A stretch of 64,000 nucleotides of DNA. Source: Bifidobacterium aemilianum. GTDB lineage: Bacteria > Actinomycetota > Actinomycetes > Actinomycetales > Bifidobacteriaceae. The notes beneath the pieces were generated by a model, which searched no databases, had not been told where the DNA came from, and saw nothing but the letters and a program-made list of their open reading frames with translations. The translations under genes and the position numbers were made by a program. The stretch spans positions 60,221 to 124,220 of the forward strand of contig NZ_PDCG01000006.1 in assembly GCF_003315635.1 (NCBI RefSeq). The letters run 5' to 3'. Numbering within the stretch: the stretch's first letter is position 1; each line of letters starts with the position of its first letter. This document shows positions 1-7,721 of this stretch, piece after piece.

Positions 1-232
1 CCTTGTAGAGGGTGAAGGAGATGTCCTTGAGGACGTCCAGCTCCACTCCCTTGTCGGAGGTGAAGCTCTGGCTGACGTGGGAGGCCTCGATGATGGGGGT
101 GAGCCCCTTGTCTCCCAGGTTCTTGCTGGCCTGGCCTGGGCCGTAGGCCTGGCTCTTGCGCTGGTTGGCCCCCTGCCCCTTGAGGGCTGCCGCCGTGGAC
201 AGGTTCATGCTGTTCTCGTTTGCCATGGTCAT
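1..232 (-). CDS. ABC transporter ATP-binding protein, N-terminal part only (cut by window edge)
   Basis: The reading frame runs off the left edge, leaving about 77 N-terminal residues. After a polar, Gln/Gly/Lys-rich lead of about 45 residues comes the first beta strand of an ABC ATPase (IIEASHVSQSF, then VLKDISFTLYKG), as in NitT/TauT-type importers. Walker A lies outside the window. Start ATG at 232 is preceded by AAGGA about 8 nt upstream; an in-frame ATG at 226 is the alternative. It lies 164 nt downstream of the duplicated permease on the same strand, so the two probably form one importer operon. The substrate cannot be told from the sequence. Certain as an ABC ATPase start, uncertain in subfamily. 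Confidence 0.7.
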   Translation of the reverse strand, partial: MTMANENSMNLSTAAALKGQGANQRKSQAYGPGQASKNLGDKGLTPIIEASHVSQSFTSDKGVELDVLKDISFTLYK

Positions 233-396
233 GATGCTTTTCCTTAGATGTGTATAACCTGTGTGGGCCTGTGCCCTGAGGTTTCTGCGATGTGCTCTTG
301 TCTGCCGATGATGTGCTGGTGGCTGCCGCAGTCCTGGCCGGCTCCTTCTGATTCCCAGTAGGACTCGGCTTGGCTGGTCAGGGTGGACCATGGTGG

Positions 397-2157
397 TCAG
401 TTCAGCGAGTAGCGGCGGTTGGCCAGATTCTGAAGGGGGGCCCAGAAGACCCGGTTGGCCACGACCACGAAGAAGCTCATGATGGCCACGCCCAGAATGA
501 TTCGCGGGCCGTCACCCCTCTCGGTCACCTGGGTGATGTATGCGCCCAGGCCCTTGCCGACCAGTTCGGTCCTACCGTATGAGACGATTTCGGCCACGAT
601 GGAAGCGTTCCAGGCCCCGCCCGCCGCCGTGATGCCGCCTGTGCACCAGGATCCGAAGACTGCCGGCAGAATCAGCCGCTTCCACTTGAGCCAGCCGGTC
701 AGTTGGAAGCTGGAGCCCATCTCCCGCAGGTCGTCGGGGATGGCGCTGGCCCCGGCGATCACGTTGAAGAGGATGTACCACTGGGTGCCCAGGGCCATGA
801 GCAGAATCGACCCCCAGTTGATGTCAATGCCCCAGGCCACAAACCAGAGGGTGACGAAGGGGAAGATGAAGTTGGCGGGGAAGCTGGCCAGAACCTGCAC
901 GATGGGCTGCATGAAGCGCGAGACCTTGGGGTTCATGCCAATCAGGGCCCCGATGGGCACCCAGACGATGGAGCATACAGCGGTCAGGAGTGCCACCCGC
1001 AGGAAGGTCAGACCACCCAGGCCGAAGACCTGGCCCATCTCAGCGAAGCCCACGCTGCGTTTGATGGACAGGACCAGTTCCGCAAGCCCCAGGACCAGAA
1101 GAATGCCCAGCACGATGTCGAAGATCCAGTCGCCAAGCTTGCGGCGGGTGCCCGTGGATTCCCAACGGGCTCCGGTCCGTCCGAAGACCCGACCAGCCCG
1201 GTCAAGGAGCTCACCCAGGGGGCTGAAGGCCCTCCCCAGCAGATCGTCGAGGTGGGACTGACGGATAACCGTCAGCACCAGGCTCTTCTTGGGCTCGGCA
1301 GACTCGCTCTGGGTGATCCGGAACTTCTCCGCCCAGGCGGTCAGCGGCTTCCACAGCAGGAAGTCGATCAGCAGCACCACTATCACCATGGTCACGATGG
1401 CCAGACCGACCTTGCCCAACTCCTCATTGGATGAGGCCTGCGCCACGAAGGACCCCAGGCCAGGCAGGGCGTAGGTCTTGTTGTTGACCGAGATCATCTC
1501 GGAGGCGGTCAGGAAGAACCAACCGCCGCCCACGCTCATCATGCAGTTCCAGAGCAGGGGGGTCATGGAGGAGGGCACGTCCAGCTTCCAGAAGCGCTGC
1601 CAGCGGGTCAGCCGCAGGGAGCGCGCCGCCTCGTCCAACTCCTTGGGCTCGCTCAGGAGCGAGCGGTAGAAGGAGAAGGCCATGTTCCAAGCCTGGCTGG
1701 TGAAGATGGCGAAGATGGAGGCCGCCTCCACCCCCAACATGGAGTGGGGAAAGATGACCAGCCAGATGGTGATGGTGGCCGACAGGAAGCCCAGGATCGG
1801 CACTGACTGGAGGATGTCCAGGAGCGGCACCAGCACCTTGCCCATGAGCCGGGAGCGCGCGGCCGCCAGCCCATAGAGGAAGGTGAATGCCAGGGAGAAG
1901 AAGAGGGCGATGAACATACGGAAGACCGATCGCATGGCGTAGTAGGGCAGGTCCCAGACGTCCGTGGTGACATGGGAGGGTATGCCCTGGGGGCCTATGG
2001 GCGCGTCGACACCGGGTAACAGGTAGGCCACGAAGCCGAACACGGCCAGGACCCCTGCGGCCACGACCAGGTCCGAGAGAATACGTACGCGCAGTCGGGG
2101 CTGGTTGCCTCCACCTGGACCCGGGCGGCTGACCGCGCTGGTGAACATTGAGGTCAT
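397..2157 (-). CDS. ABC transporter permease with two fused membrane domains
   Basis: A 586-residue inner-membrane protein with two binding-protein-dependent permease domains in tandem. Each carries an EAA-type loop contacting the ATPase: EAARSLRLTRWQRFWKLDVP in the first half and REMGSSFQLTGWLKWKRLILP in the second. This layout matches the 'duplicated permease' anion-transport family (nitrate/sulfonate/taurine-like); the real substrate is unknown. The frame is open upstream to 2250, but ATG 2157 has AGAAGG 6 nt before it, while upstream starts have none. The ATPase follows directly. No substrate-binding protein is seen in the window; it may lie beyond the left edge. Confidence 0.85.
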   Translation of the reverse strand: MTSMFTSAVSRPGPGGGNQPRLRVRILSDLVVAAGVLAVFGFVAYLLPGVDAPIGPQGIPSHVTTDVWDLPYYAMRSVFRMFIALFFSLAFTFLYGLAAARSRLMGKVLVPLLDILQSVPILGFLSATITIWLVIFPHSMLGVEAASIFAIFTSQAWNMAFSFYRSLLSEPKELDEAARSLRLTRWQRFWKLDVPSSMTPLLWNCMMSVGGGWFFLTASEMISVNNKTYALPGLGSFVAQASSNEELGKVGLAIVTMVIVVLLIDFLLWKPLTAWAEKFRITQSESAEPKKSLVLTVIRQSHLDDLLGRAFSPLGELLDRAGRVFGRTGARWESTGTRRKLGDWIFDIVLGILLVLGLAELVLSIKRSVGFAEMGQVFGLGGLTFLRVALLTAVCSIVWVPIGALIGMNPKVSRFMQPIVQVLASFPANFIFPFVTLWFVAWGIDINWGSILLMALGTQWYILFNVIAGASAIPDDLREMGSSFQLTGWLKWKRLILPAVFGSWCTGGITAAGGAWNASIVAEIVSYGRTELVGKGLGAYITQVTERGDGPRIILGVAIMSFFVVVANRVFWAPLQNLANRRYSLN

Positions 2158-3509
2158 AATGAACCTTCTTGCAATTGACATGAGGCAAGCCACTTCCAGC
2201 TTAAGCCTCTGTTTTAAGCGCCCGTAGGCCGTGATAGCTCTCTTCGCCACCGGCTCAGCAATTGGTGATCCTCACGCTGCCCTCATTGTGCCCTGCCGCT
2301 GGACTGTTGTCTGTGCCGCTGGCCCGTCCCCGCATCCGTGCTGCTGGTCCTGCACTAGCGCTGCTGGCTGTGCTCATACTGGCTGGAAGGCATAGCACGA
2401 TGCCTGAGCGCGACGACAGTTACTGTATGCGGTCGGCGCTCGCGGCCGCGGTTCCGGGCCTCGTAGGCTGGTAGGCAGAGTCCCCCAACATTGGCAGCCT
2501 TGAGGGCGGGGTGATGGGCAAAGCCTCGATCCTCGCCACCATCTGAGCAACTTGAGGAATGATCAGCTGACTGGCCAAGCCAGAGGTCGGTTACTGCTGA
2601 CCCCAGCCGGGCAGGTCGGTGGGGAGGAGGGGAGAGTGGTAGTCGTCATCGGCCTGGCCGAAGATGCTACCGGCGATATTCGCCGAAGTCCGCGCCATAC
2701 AAGATACAGGTCCGCTGTCCATAACCCACCTCCTTAAGCCAGGTGCTCTCACGCACGCTTGGTCGCTTCACTCGCCTGGGACTGATGCCGGTTCTAATCC
2801 GCATGCTTGGAAGTCTGTCAGCTCCGCCGTCGATGGCTTGCTTGAGTGCTGACCTGTAGAAGGGGCGGATTATTCGATACGCCAGTTCGAGTCATTGTTC
2901 AAGCTTCAGCTTCGCATGGCTTGGCCTTACGTTAGTCCCTGCCTTGATCCGACAAGGACTGTTAACCAGCGTGCAGTGTCTCCACTGCTTTGCGGCAGTA
3001 ATCCGTATCCATGCGGTAGCCTCGCCTACCGACGCCTCACAGCCTAGGGACATGCCAGCCCTTTGTCAACCCGAAAGCCACCAAAGGTCGATCCTGGCAC
3101 GGGTGCTGTGTCTTCCTGGAAGCTGGCGGCGGTCAAATCCCTCGAACTGAGTCGAGTAGCTGTGGGTTGTGGCCCTTGGAACCTGCCGGCGGACCTGGTG
3201 ACTGCTGACATGCCCCTGCATGCCAAGTGGGTTCAGTGTCGGGTGGTTGCTTTCGATTCGGCTGGCGGCACATCCCCGTCCGGCTCACCACCATCCCAGG
3301 ACCGCTGGAATCGTACCCGCCGCTGGTTGCCAGCTCCATGCAAAGGGATTTGGCGGGACCATCCTCCTGTCTCCTCGCCGGCCGTGAACGCCGGGTTCCT
3401 CCCCGGTCTTGCACCACATCCCCCACGAGCCCCCGCCAGTGCGGCAGAGGTCAACCGGATTCGAGTCGGCCACCCCTGTGTCCGATATCCCTCACCAGTT
3501 TCCTGCTAA

Positions 3510-3590
3510 TAAGGGATTTTGGACAGAAAACACGATATTCTGTCCGAATTTCCTTAGGTGGATCCTGATATTAAGGGATTTCGGACAAAA
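3510..3590. repeat. Three copies of a 19-bp motif, two forming a hairpin
   Basis: Copy A (3510-3528, TAAGGGATTTTGGACAGAA) and copy B (3538-3556, opposite strand) form a 19-bp stem with 3 mismatches around a 9-nt loop. Copy C (3572-3590, TAAGGGATTTCGGACAAAA) lies in the same orientation as A, 15 nt after B. Core TAAGGGATTTYGGACA. Could be a dispersed extragenic repeat or a protein-binding array; function unknown. Confidence 0.7.
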
Positions 3591-3628
3591 CTGATGAGTC
3601 GGGGTGCTGCTGGTGGCTGTAGTCAGGT

Positions 3629-3638
3629 GGGGGGGGGG
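3629..3638. repeat. G10 homopolymer
   Basis: Ten consecutive G on the plus strand at the head of the tandem repeats, about 240 nt before the rplS -10 element. Such tracts slip during replication; no gene crosses it, so any effect would be regulatory. Confidence 0.8.
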
Positions 3639-3800
3639 TATCCAATTCACGGGATGGCACTAGGAACACTGGATGGTTGTGACGGGGTGGAGGGGGTATC
3701 CAATTCAGGGGACGACCCTATGGATGCCGGACGGTTCTGGTTAGGGTGTATCCAAATCAGGGGCGCGACACTGGGGATACTGGATGGTTGGATTCGGGGT
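3639..3800. repeat. Degenerate tandem repeat, three units of about 52-58 bp
   Basis: Units begin TATCCAATTC (3639), TATCCAATTC (3697) and TATCCAAATC (3749), each followed by a CAGGGG/CACGGG-like stretch and later a GGATGGTT/GGACGGTT segment. They are G-rich and imperfect. Not coding in any convincing frame. Confidence 0.6.
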
Positions 3801-3876
3801 GGAGGGTGGAGGGCTATCTCGGATGATGCCGATGGGATAGGAGCGGAGGGTGGGGCTAACTGTCGACTAGGGCGGA

Positions 3877-3885
3877 TGCTATAGT
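3877..3885 (+). promoter_or_regulatory. Candidate extended -10 promoter of rplS
   Basis: TGCTATAGT contains an extended -10 (TGn plus TATAGT, hexamer 3880-3885). No good -35 is seen 17 nt upstream (TAACTG), which the TGn could compensate for. It would give a leader of about 205 nt before rplS. Confidence 0.4.
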
Positions 3886-3961
3886 GAGGTCTTGCTATGT
3901 CGGGAGACTGGCCGCCGCATAGGCCGCTCTTCCACCAGGTTCAGTCGAGGGCTGGGTAACT

Positions 3962-4056
3962 GCCCATAAATCGGCGAATCGGCAGGCTTTCCAGGGGCAG
4001 ACTCCTGGGAATTTGGTTATGGGCTGGATGGGCCGCAAGGTTCGCATCCCCAGCCC
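3962..4056 (+). promoter_or_regulatory. Structured 5' leader of rplS with two competing stems
   Basis: GCCCATAA (3962-3969) can pair with TTATGGGC (4017-4024), enclosing a CCAGG/CCTGG hairpin. GGGCTGGATG (4021-4030) can instead pair with CATCCCCAGCCC (4045-4056). The two foldings share 4021-4024, so they exclude each other. L19 autoregulatory leaders are known in Firmicutes; an equivalent here is inference. Confidence 0.4.
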
Positions 4057-4096
4057 CTGACAGTACGCTGGTATGCGGCAGCGGCAGGAGATAGCA

Positions 4097-4465
4097 ATGG
4101 TTAATGCTATTGAGGCTTTTGAAGCCAGGCACATCAAGCCGTCCGACAGCATCCCCGAGTTCCGCCCGGGAGATACCGTCGAGGTCAACGTTAAGATTCA
4201 AGAGGGCAACAACTCCCGTCTCCAGGCCTTCACCGGCGTGGTGATCGCCCGCCAGGGCAAGGGCCTGCGCGAGACCTTCGTGGTCCGCAAGGTCAGCTTC
4301 GGCTGCGGTGTGGAGCGTCGTTTCCCCCTGCATTCCCCGGTCATTGATTCCATCAAGCTGGTTCGCAAGGGCCGTGTGCGCCGGGCTAAGCTCTACTATC
4401 TGCGTTCGCTGCGCGGCAAGGCCGCTCGTATTGTCGAGCGTCGTGACAACAGCGACAAGGACTGA
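4097..4465 (+). CDS. rplS: 50S ribosomal protein L19
   Basis: Structural protein of the large ribosomal subunit, at the 30S-50S interface. The 122-residue product has the family's standard length and hallmarks: [12 protein letters not shown] near the N-terminus, the [12 protein letters not shown] strand, a [10 protein letters not shown] segment and the basic [19 protein letters not shown] end. The frame is open 24 nt further upstream, but ATG 4097 has GGAG 6 nt before it and begins MVNAIEAFE as expected. The upstream leader can form alternative stems. lepB and rnhB follow on the same strand. Identification is essentially certain. Confidence 0.97.
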   Translation: MVNAIEAFEARHIKPSDSIPEFRPGDTVEVNVKIQEGNNSRLQAFTGVVIARQGKGLRETFVVRKVSFGCGVERRFPLHSPVIDSIKLVRKGRVRRAKLYYLRSLRGKAARIVERRDNSDKD

Positions 4466-4574
4466 GACGCGGTCGGTTTCATGCGTTGAGGATGGCCTGG
4501 TATCCTGCGGGGTTGCCGGGCTATCTTCGTATATGGCGGTAACAGGCCAGTTCCAGCTGGCGGCAGGTTGGTGA

Positions 4575-5387
4575 ATGATGACTGATGGTGAGGAAAGCGA
4601 AGTTGGTGGTGATGCGGTGAGTCGACACGGCAGGCGCAAGTATGACGAACCTGCTCTGGGCCAGGATGGGGCCTGCGCAGGCTACCAGCAGTCGGACCAG
4701 GACTACCATACCTTCGCTGTGGCCCAGCATGCCTTAGATCCGGAGCCCTTTGCCCAGGCCCGTGCCCGTGAACGTGGGGAGATGGGCGTTAAGGAGTGGG
4801 CCATCTGGTCTGTCTGCGTGGTCCTGACGGTGGCTGTGATCCGTCTCTTCGTTCTGGGCATCTACGAGATTCCATCGGGGTCGATGTTGGAGACCCTGCA
4901 AATTGGTGACCATGTGGCCGGCAGCATGGTCACCCCAAAGATTTCGGGCCTTAAGCGCGGCGATGTGGTCATCTTCCACGACCCCGACAACTGGTTGGCC
5001 GGTGTGAAAGGGCTGACCAGTGACTACCTGGTCAAGCGCCTGATTGGCCTGCCGGGAGACGTCGTTGAGTGCCATGGATCGGGTGCCCCCGTGACCATCA
5101 ATGGGGTGCCCGTCGATGAGACACCCTATATTCGGCCTGGCGTGCAACCCAGCTCTGTGCCCTTCAAGGTCAAGGTGACCCCTGGCCACATCTTCGTCAT
5201 GGGCGATAATCGTTCCAACTCGTCGGACTCACGCTTCCACACCGGCGACAGCCACCATGGGCTGGTTCCCATCAAGAATGTGGCCTCGACCGGCCTGGCC
5301 ATCATCTGGCCCCTCAACCATATCCATATGGTTGACTCCAACCACGAGGTCTTCAAGGATGTGCCCGGTGCCCAGTCGGCCAAGTGA
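4575..5387 (+). CDS. lepB: Signal peptidase I
   Basis: Membrane serine protease that removes signal peptides from secreted proteins outside the cytoplasmic membrane. Of 270 residues, about 70 form a polar cytoplasmic extension, followed by one membrane segment (about 74-94). The Ser/Lys dyad is visible: Ser103 in IPSGSM and Lys154 in YLVKRLIGLPGD, plus the late MGDNRSNSSDSR box. There is no second membrane segment, typical of Gram-positive enzymes. The start is the first of two consecutive ATGs; the ribosome-binding site is weak (GGTTGG), so ATG 4578 is equally possible. It lies between rplS and rnhB, a common actinobacterial order, and may process the pilins and other exported proteins of this window. 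Confidence 0.95.
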   Translation: MMTDGEESEVGGDAVSRHGRRKYDEPALGQDGACAGYQQSDQDYHTFAVAQHALDPEPFAQARARERGEMGVKEWAIWSVCVVLTVAVIRLFVLGIYEIPSGSMLETLQIGDHVAGSMVTPKISGLKRGDVVIFHDPDNWLAGVKGLTSDYLVKRLIGLPGDVVECHGSGAPVTINGVPVDETPYIRPGVQPSSVPFKVKVTPGHIFVMGDNRSNSSDSRFHTGDSHHGLVPIKNVASTGLAIIWPLNHIHMVDSNHEVFKDVPGAQSAK

Positions 5388-5397
5388 CGGTGGCTTG

Positions 5398-6183
5398 GTG
5401 CCGGAACAGGGACATGGTCAGGAGCTGGGGCGCGAACCCCTAGGAGGCGTGGCCGCCCACAGTCTCAGTGTGCCCAACCTGGACTTCGAACGGGAGCTGG
5501 CCTCCCAGGGCCATGAGTTGATCCTCGGTTTCGATGAGGTGGGCCGGGGAGCCCTGGCCGGCCCGGTGATGGTGGGTGTCGCGGCTCTCTGGGCCAAGGA
5601 TCTGCCGCAGGTCATGGTGCCGGCCGGGGTCGCTGATTCCAAACTGCTGACCGAGCATCGGCGAGAAGCCATGTTTCAGGAACTCTGCGCCTGGCCGGCC
5701 GCCCATGCCGTGGGGCAAGCCAGCAATGTCGAGATTGACGAGTGGGGTATGACCTACGCCCTGGGCATCGCGGCCCTACGCGCCATCAAGGACCTGGAAG
5801 CCCAGCTGGGTCTGGGGGAGGGGCCCGGCAGTCTCGGCAGCCCGGTCTCTGCCGCCGGTCCCGGCCGTATCTGCGGTATTCTGGACGGTCCCTACGACTA
5901 CATATCCAAGGCCTGCGACACCTTTGACGCCCCAAGCCTCAGCCAGCCCCTGGTGGTGAGGACCAGGGTCAAGGCCGACCGGTCCTGCGCCTTGGTCTCG
6001 GTGGCATCGGTCATCGCCAAGGTGACGCGAGACCGGCTCATGGTCTCCATAGCCCAGGGCAATGATGCCTACCGGCCCTACCAGTGGGTCCGCAACAAGG
6101 GTTACGGGACCAAGGACCACCGGGAGGCCATCATGGAGTATGGCCCGACCCCCCTTCACCGGACGAGTTGGCACCTGACCTGA
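5398..6183 (+). CDS. rnhB: Ribonuclease HII
   Basis: Cuts RNA in RNA-DNA hybrids, including single ribonucleotides in DNA. Family motifs are clear: FDEVGRGALAGPV with the first two acidic residues, GILDGPYDYI with another, and VKADRSCALVSVASVIAKVTRD with the last, followed by the NKGYGTKDH box. The frame extends into lepB, so the start is uncertain: GTG 5398, just after the lepB stop, gives 261 residues. A GTG inside GGAGGCGTG further on has an SD too close to use. The segment around residues 145-165 (EGPGSLGSPVSAAGPG-like) is an extra loop. Probably co-transcribed with lepB. Confidence 0.9.
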   Translation: MPEQGHGQELGREPLGGVAAHSLSVPNLDFERELASQGHELILGFDEVGRGALAGPVMVGVAALWAKDLPQVMVPAGVADSKLLTEHRREAMFQELCAWPAAHAVGQASNVEIDEWGMTYALGIAALRAIKDLEAQLGLGEGPGSLGSPVSAAGPGRICGILDGPYDYISKACDTFDAPSLSQPLVVRTRVKADRSCALVSVASVIAKVTRDRLMVSIAQGNDAYRPYQWVRNKGYGTKDHREAIMEYGPTPLHRTSWHLT

Positions 6184-6262
6184 CCGCGTGTGGGCTGGGC
6201 TGGCCTTGGGGCGCTGTTGACCACTGAGGCGCTGCTGGCATCTGCCCGCGGCCTGGGCGGGC

Positions 6263-6276
6263 TGTGAGCGTTCATG
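6263..6276 (+). promoter_or_regulatory. Candidate autoregulatory operator before the LacI-type gene
   Basis: TGTGAGCGTTCATG shares its first eight bases, and 10 of 14 overall, with the araB operator TGTGAGCGCTAACA at 7593. A TAGACT -10-like hexamer, identical to that of araB, follows at 6296-6301. Suggests autoregulation; the right half-site is poor. Confidence 0.35.
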
Positions 6277-6366
6277 AGTTTGGCCCAGGCAAGGGTAGAC
6301 TGACGGTAAGCGCCCGGCGGCGGCTTTCGGCCGCTATGGGCACATTCACCAGGAGGGAGTCGGACC

Positions 6367-7482
6367 ATGGCAGGCAGGCGGCGGAGCACCAAGAGACCCT
6401 CCATGTTCGAGGTGGCCGAGCTGGCCGGTGTCAGCCACCAGACCGTCTCCCGGGTCATCAATAAGTCGCCGGACGTCTCTGATGCCACGCGGGCCAAGGT
6501 GCTCAAGGCCATCAGGACCCTGGACTACCACCCCAGCAATTCGGCCCGGTCCCTGGCCTCACGCAGGTCGCGGACCATCGGGCTGATCGCGGGGGGGCGT
6601 AACTTCTATGGCCCCATATCGACCATCTCCGCCATCGAGTCCATGGCCCGCAAGCACGGCCTCTACCTGACGGTCTCCATGGTCCATGAGGCCCAGTGTT
6701 CCGAGGCTGACTTTGAGTCCATGTGCCTGACCCTCGACGAGCAGAACGTCGATGCCTACCTCTTCCTGACCCCCACCGATGTCATGTTCTCCCACGCCTG
6801 CCGGGTGCGGGTGGACCGGCCCCGGGTGATCATCGGTTCCACCCACGGCGGTATGAGCATGCGGGAGGGCATCAGCCTCCTGCGGGTGGACGCCCAGAAG
6901 CGCACGGCCTTTGTGGGCATCAACCAGTGGGGGGCCATGGCCGATATGGCCAAGCTGGTCGCCCACTACGGGCACCGGTCGGCCCTCTACCTGGCCGGCC
7001 CCCACGAATGGAGGGACGCGGCTACACGGCTGCTGGCCTGGCAGAAGGCCTCTGTGGCACTCTCCATGCGTTCGCTGATCGTCTCCTCCAAGACCTGGGA
7101 CGCCTCGGAGGCCTACGCCCGTATGAACCATGTCATGGAACGATTGGGGGCGTCGGGTTCCAGCCTGCCCACAGTGGTGGTCACGGCCAACGACGCCCAG
7201 GCCGTGGGCGTGGCCAGGGCCCTGCACGAGCATGGCATGCGCATTCCCCAGGACATCAGCCTGGTCGGCTTCGACGATATGCCGGCCACGGACAACATGT
7301 ACCCTCCCTTGACCACCGTCCGCCCGGACTTCGAGCAACTGGGCATCTCCGCTATGAAGGAGACCCTGCGGCTCCTGGGCGAGGGTGAGGAGCCCAGCTA
7401 TCCAGCCTCCTCCCACGGGGTGGGGCTGGTGCCAGCCATCGTGATCCGCCGCAGCTCCCTGGGTCCTGCCCACAGGCAGTAG
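6367..7482 (+). CDS. LacI-family transcriptional regulator, probably of the arabinose genes
   Basis: Sugar-responsive DNA-binding repressor of 371 residues. The N-terminal helix-turn-helix reads FEVAELAGVSHQTVSRVINKSPDVS with the hinge region KAIRTLDYHPSNSARSLAS; the rest is a periplasmic-binding-protein-like ligand domain ending in the usual GFDDMPATD and LTTVRPDFEQLG boxes. Start ATG 6367 has AGGAGGG 9 nt upstream. It lies 233 nt before araB on the same strand, and a LacI-type palindrome sits just downstream of the araB promoter, so control of araBDA is a reasonable inference. The effector (arabinose or a derivative) is not shown by sequence. It is not an AraC-type activator. Confidence 0.88.
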   Translation: MAGRRRSTKRPSMFEVAELAGVSHQTVSRVINKSPDVSDATRAKVLKAIRTLDYHPSNSARSLASRRSRTIGLIAGGRNFYGPISTISAIESMARKHGLYLTVSMVHEAQCSEADFESMCLTLDEQNVDAYLFLTPTDVMFSHACRVRVDRPRVIIGSTHGGMSMREGISLLRVDAQKRTAFVGINQWGAMADMAKLVAHYGHRSALYLAGPHEWRDAATRLLAWQKASVALSMRSLIVSSKTWDASEAYARMNHVMERLGASGSSLPTVVVTANDAQAVGVARALHEHGMRIPQDISLVGFDDMPATDNMYPPLTTVRPDFEQLGISAMKETLRLLGEGEEPSYPASSHGVGLVPAIVIRRSSLGPAHRQ

Positions 7483-7551
7483 GAGCTTTCCGGCCTTGTC
7501 GGCGCCTGTCTGCGGCCTGGTCCCAACCGGCTCGCTGAGGGGCGTGGCGAT

Positions 7552-7580
7552 TTGAAATCTCCTTCCTGGGGAGCTAGACT
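7552..7580 (+). promoter_or_regulatory. araB promoter
   Basis: TTGAAA (7552-7557), 17-nt spacer, TAGACT (7575-7580). Predicted transcription start near 7587, immediately before the LacI-type operator. Confidence 0.65.
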
Positions 7581-7592
7581 ATGAGTTAGTTA

Positions 7593-7606
7593 TGTGAGCG
7601 CTAACA
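7593..7606 (+). promoter_or_regulatory. LacI-type operator at the araB transcription start
   Basis: TGTGAGCGCTAACA is an imperfect palindrome centred on AGCGCT (axis between 7599 and 7600), a typical LacI-family CG-centred site. It lies about 6-20 nt after the predicted start, a position suited to repression. Confidence 0.6.
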
Positions 7607-7721
7607 CTCGTGGAGCCACTATCATATGAGGAGCCATCATCAACAACGAGGTTGTGTAACGCCCGCGGCAAGCAGTCAAGAGCTTTCGGCTTGGGTTGAT
7701 TCTAGGTGAAGGAGCATGACC

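Larger units (their letters stand above)
2251..3876. other. Long stretch without a recognisable gene
   Basis: About 1.6 kb holds only short, overlapping open frames with no recognisable domains, no convincing ribosome-binding site and no family resemblance. No tRNA fold was found. What is visible is a hairpin repeat family (3510-3590), a G10 tract (3629-3638) and three degenerate tandem repeats (3639 onward). The 2300-3450 part could be decayed coding sequence, but I can name no parent gene. Confidence 0.6.

Noticed and set aside
3440..3480. GGATTCGAGTC sequence resembling a tRNA T-arm
   Set aside because: No matching acceptor, D or anticodon stems could be folded around it.
2262..3509. Several 60-150 codon open frames in the gene-free region
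   Set aside because: They overlap one another on both strands, show no recognisable motif and lack ribosome-binding sites.
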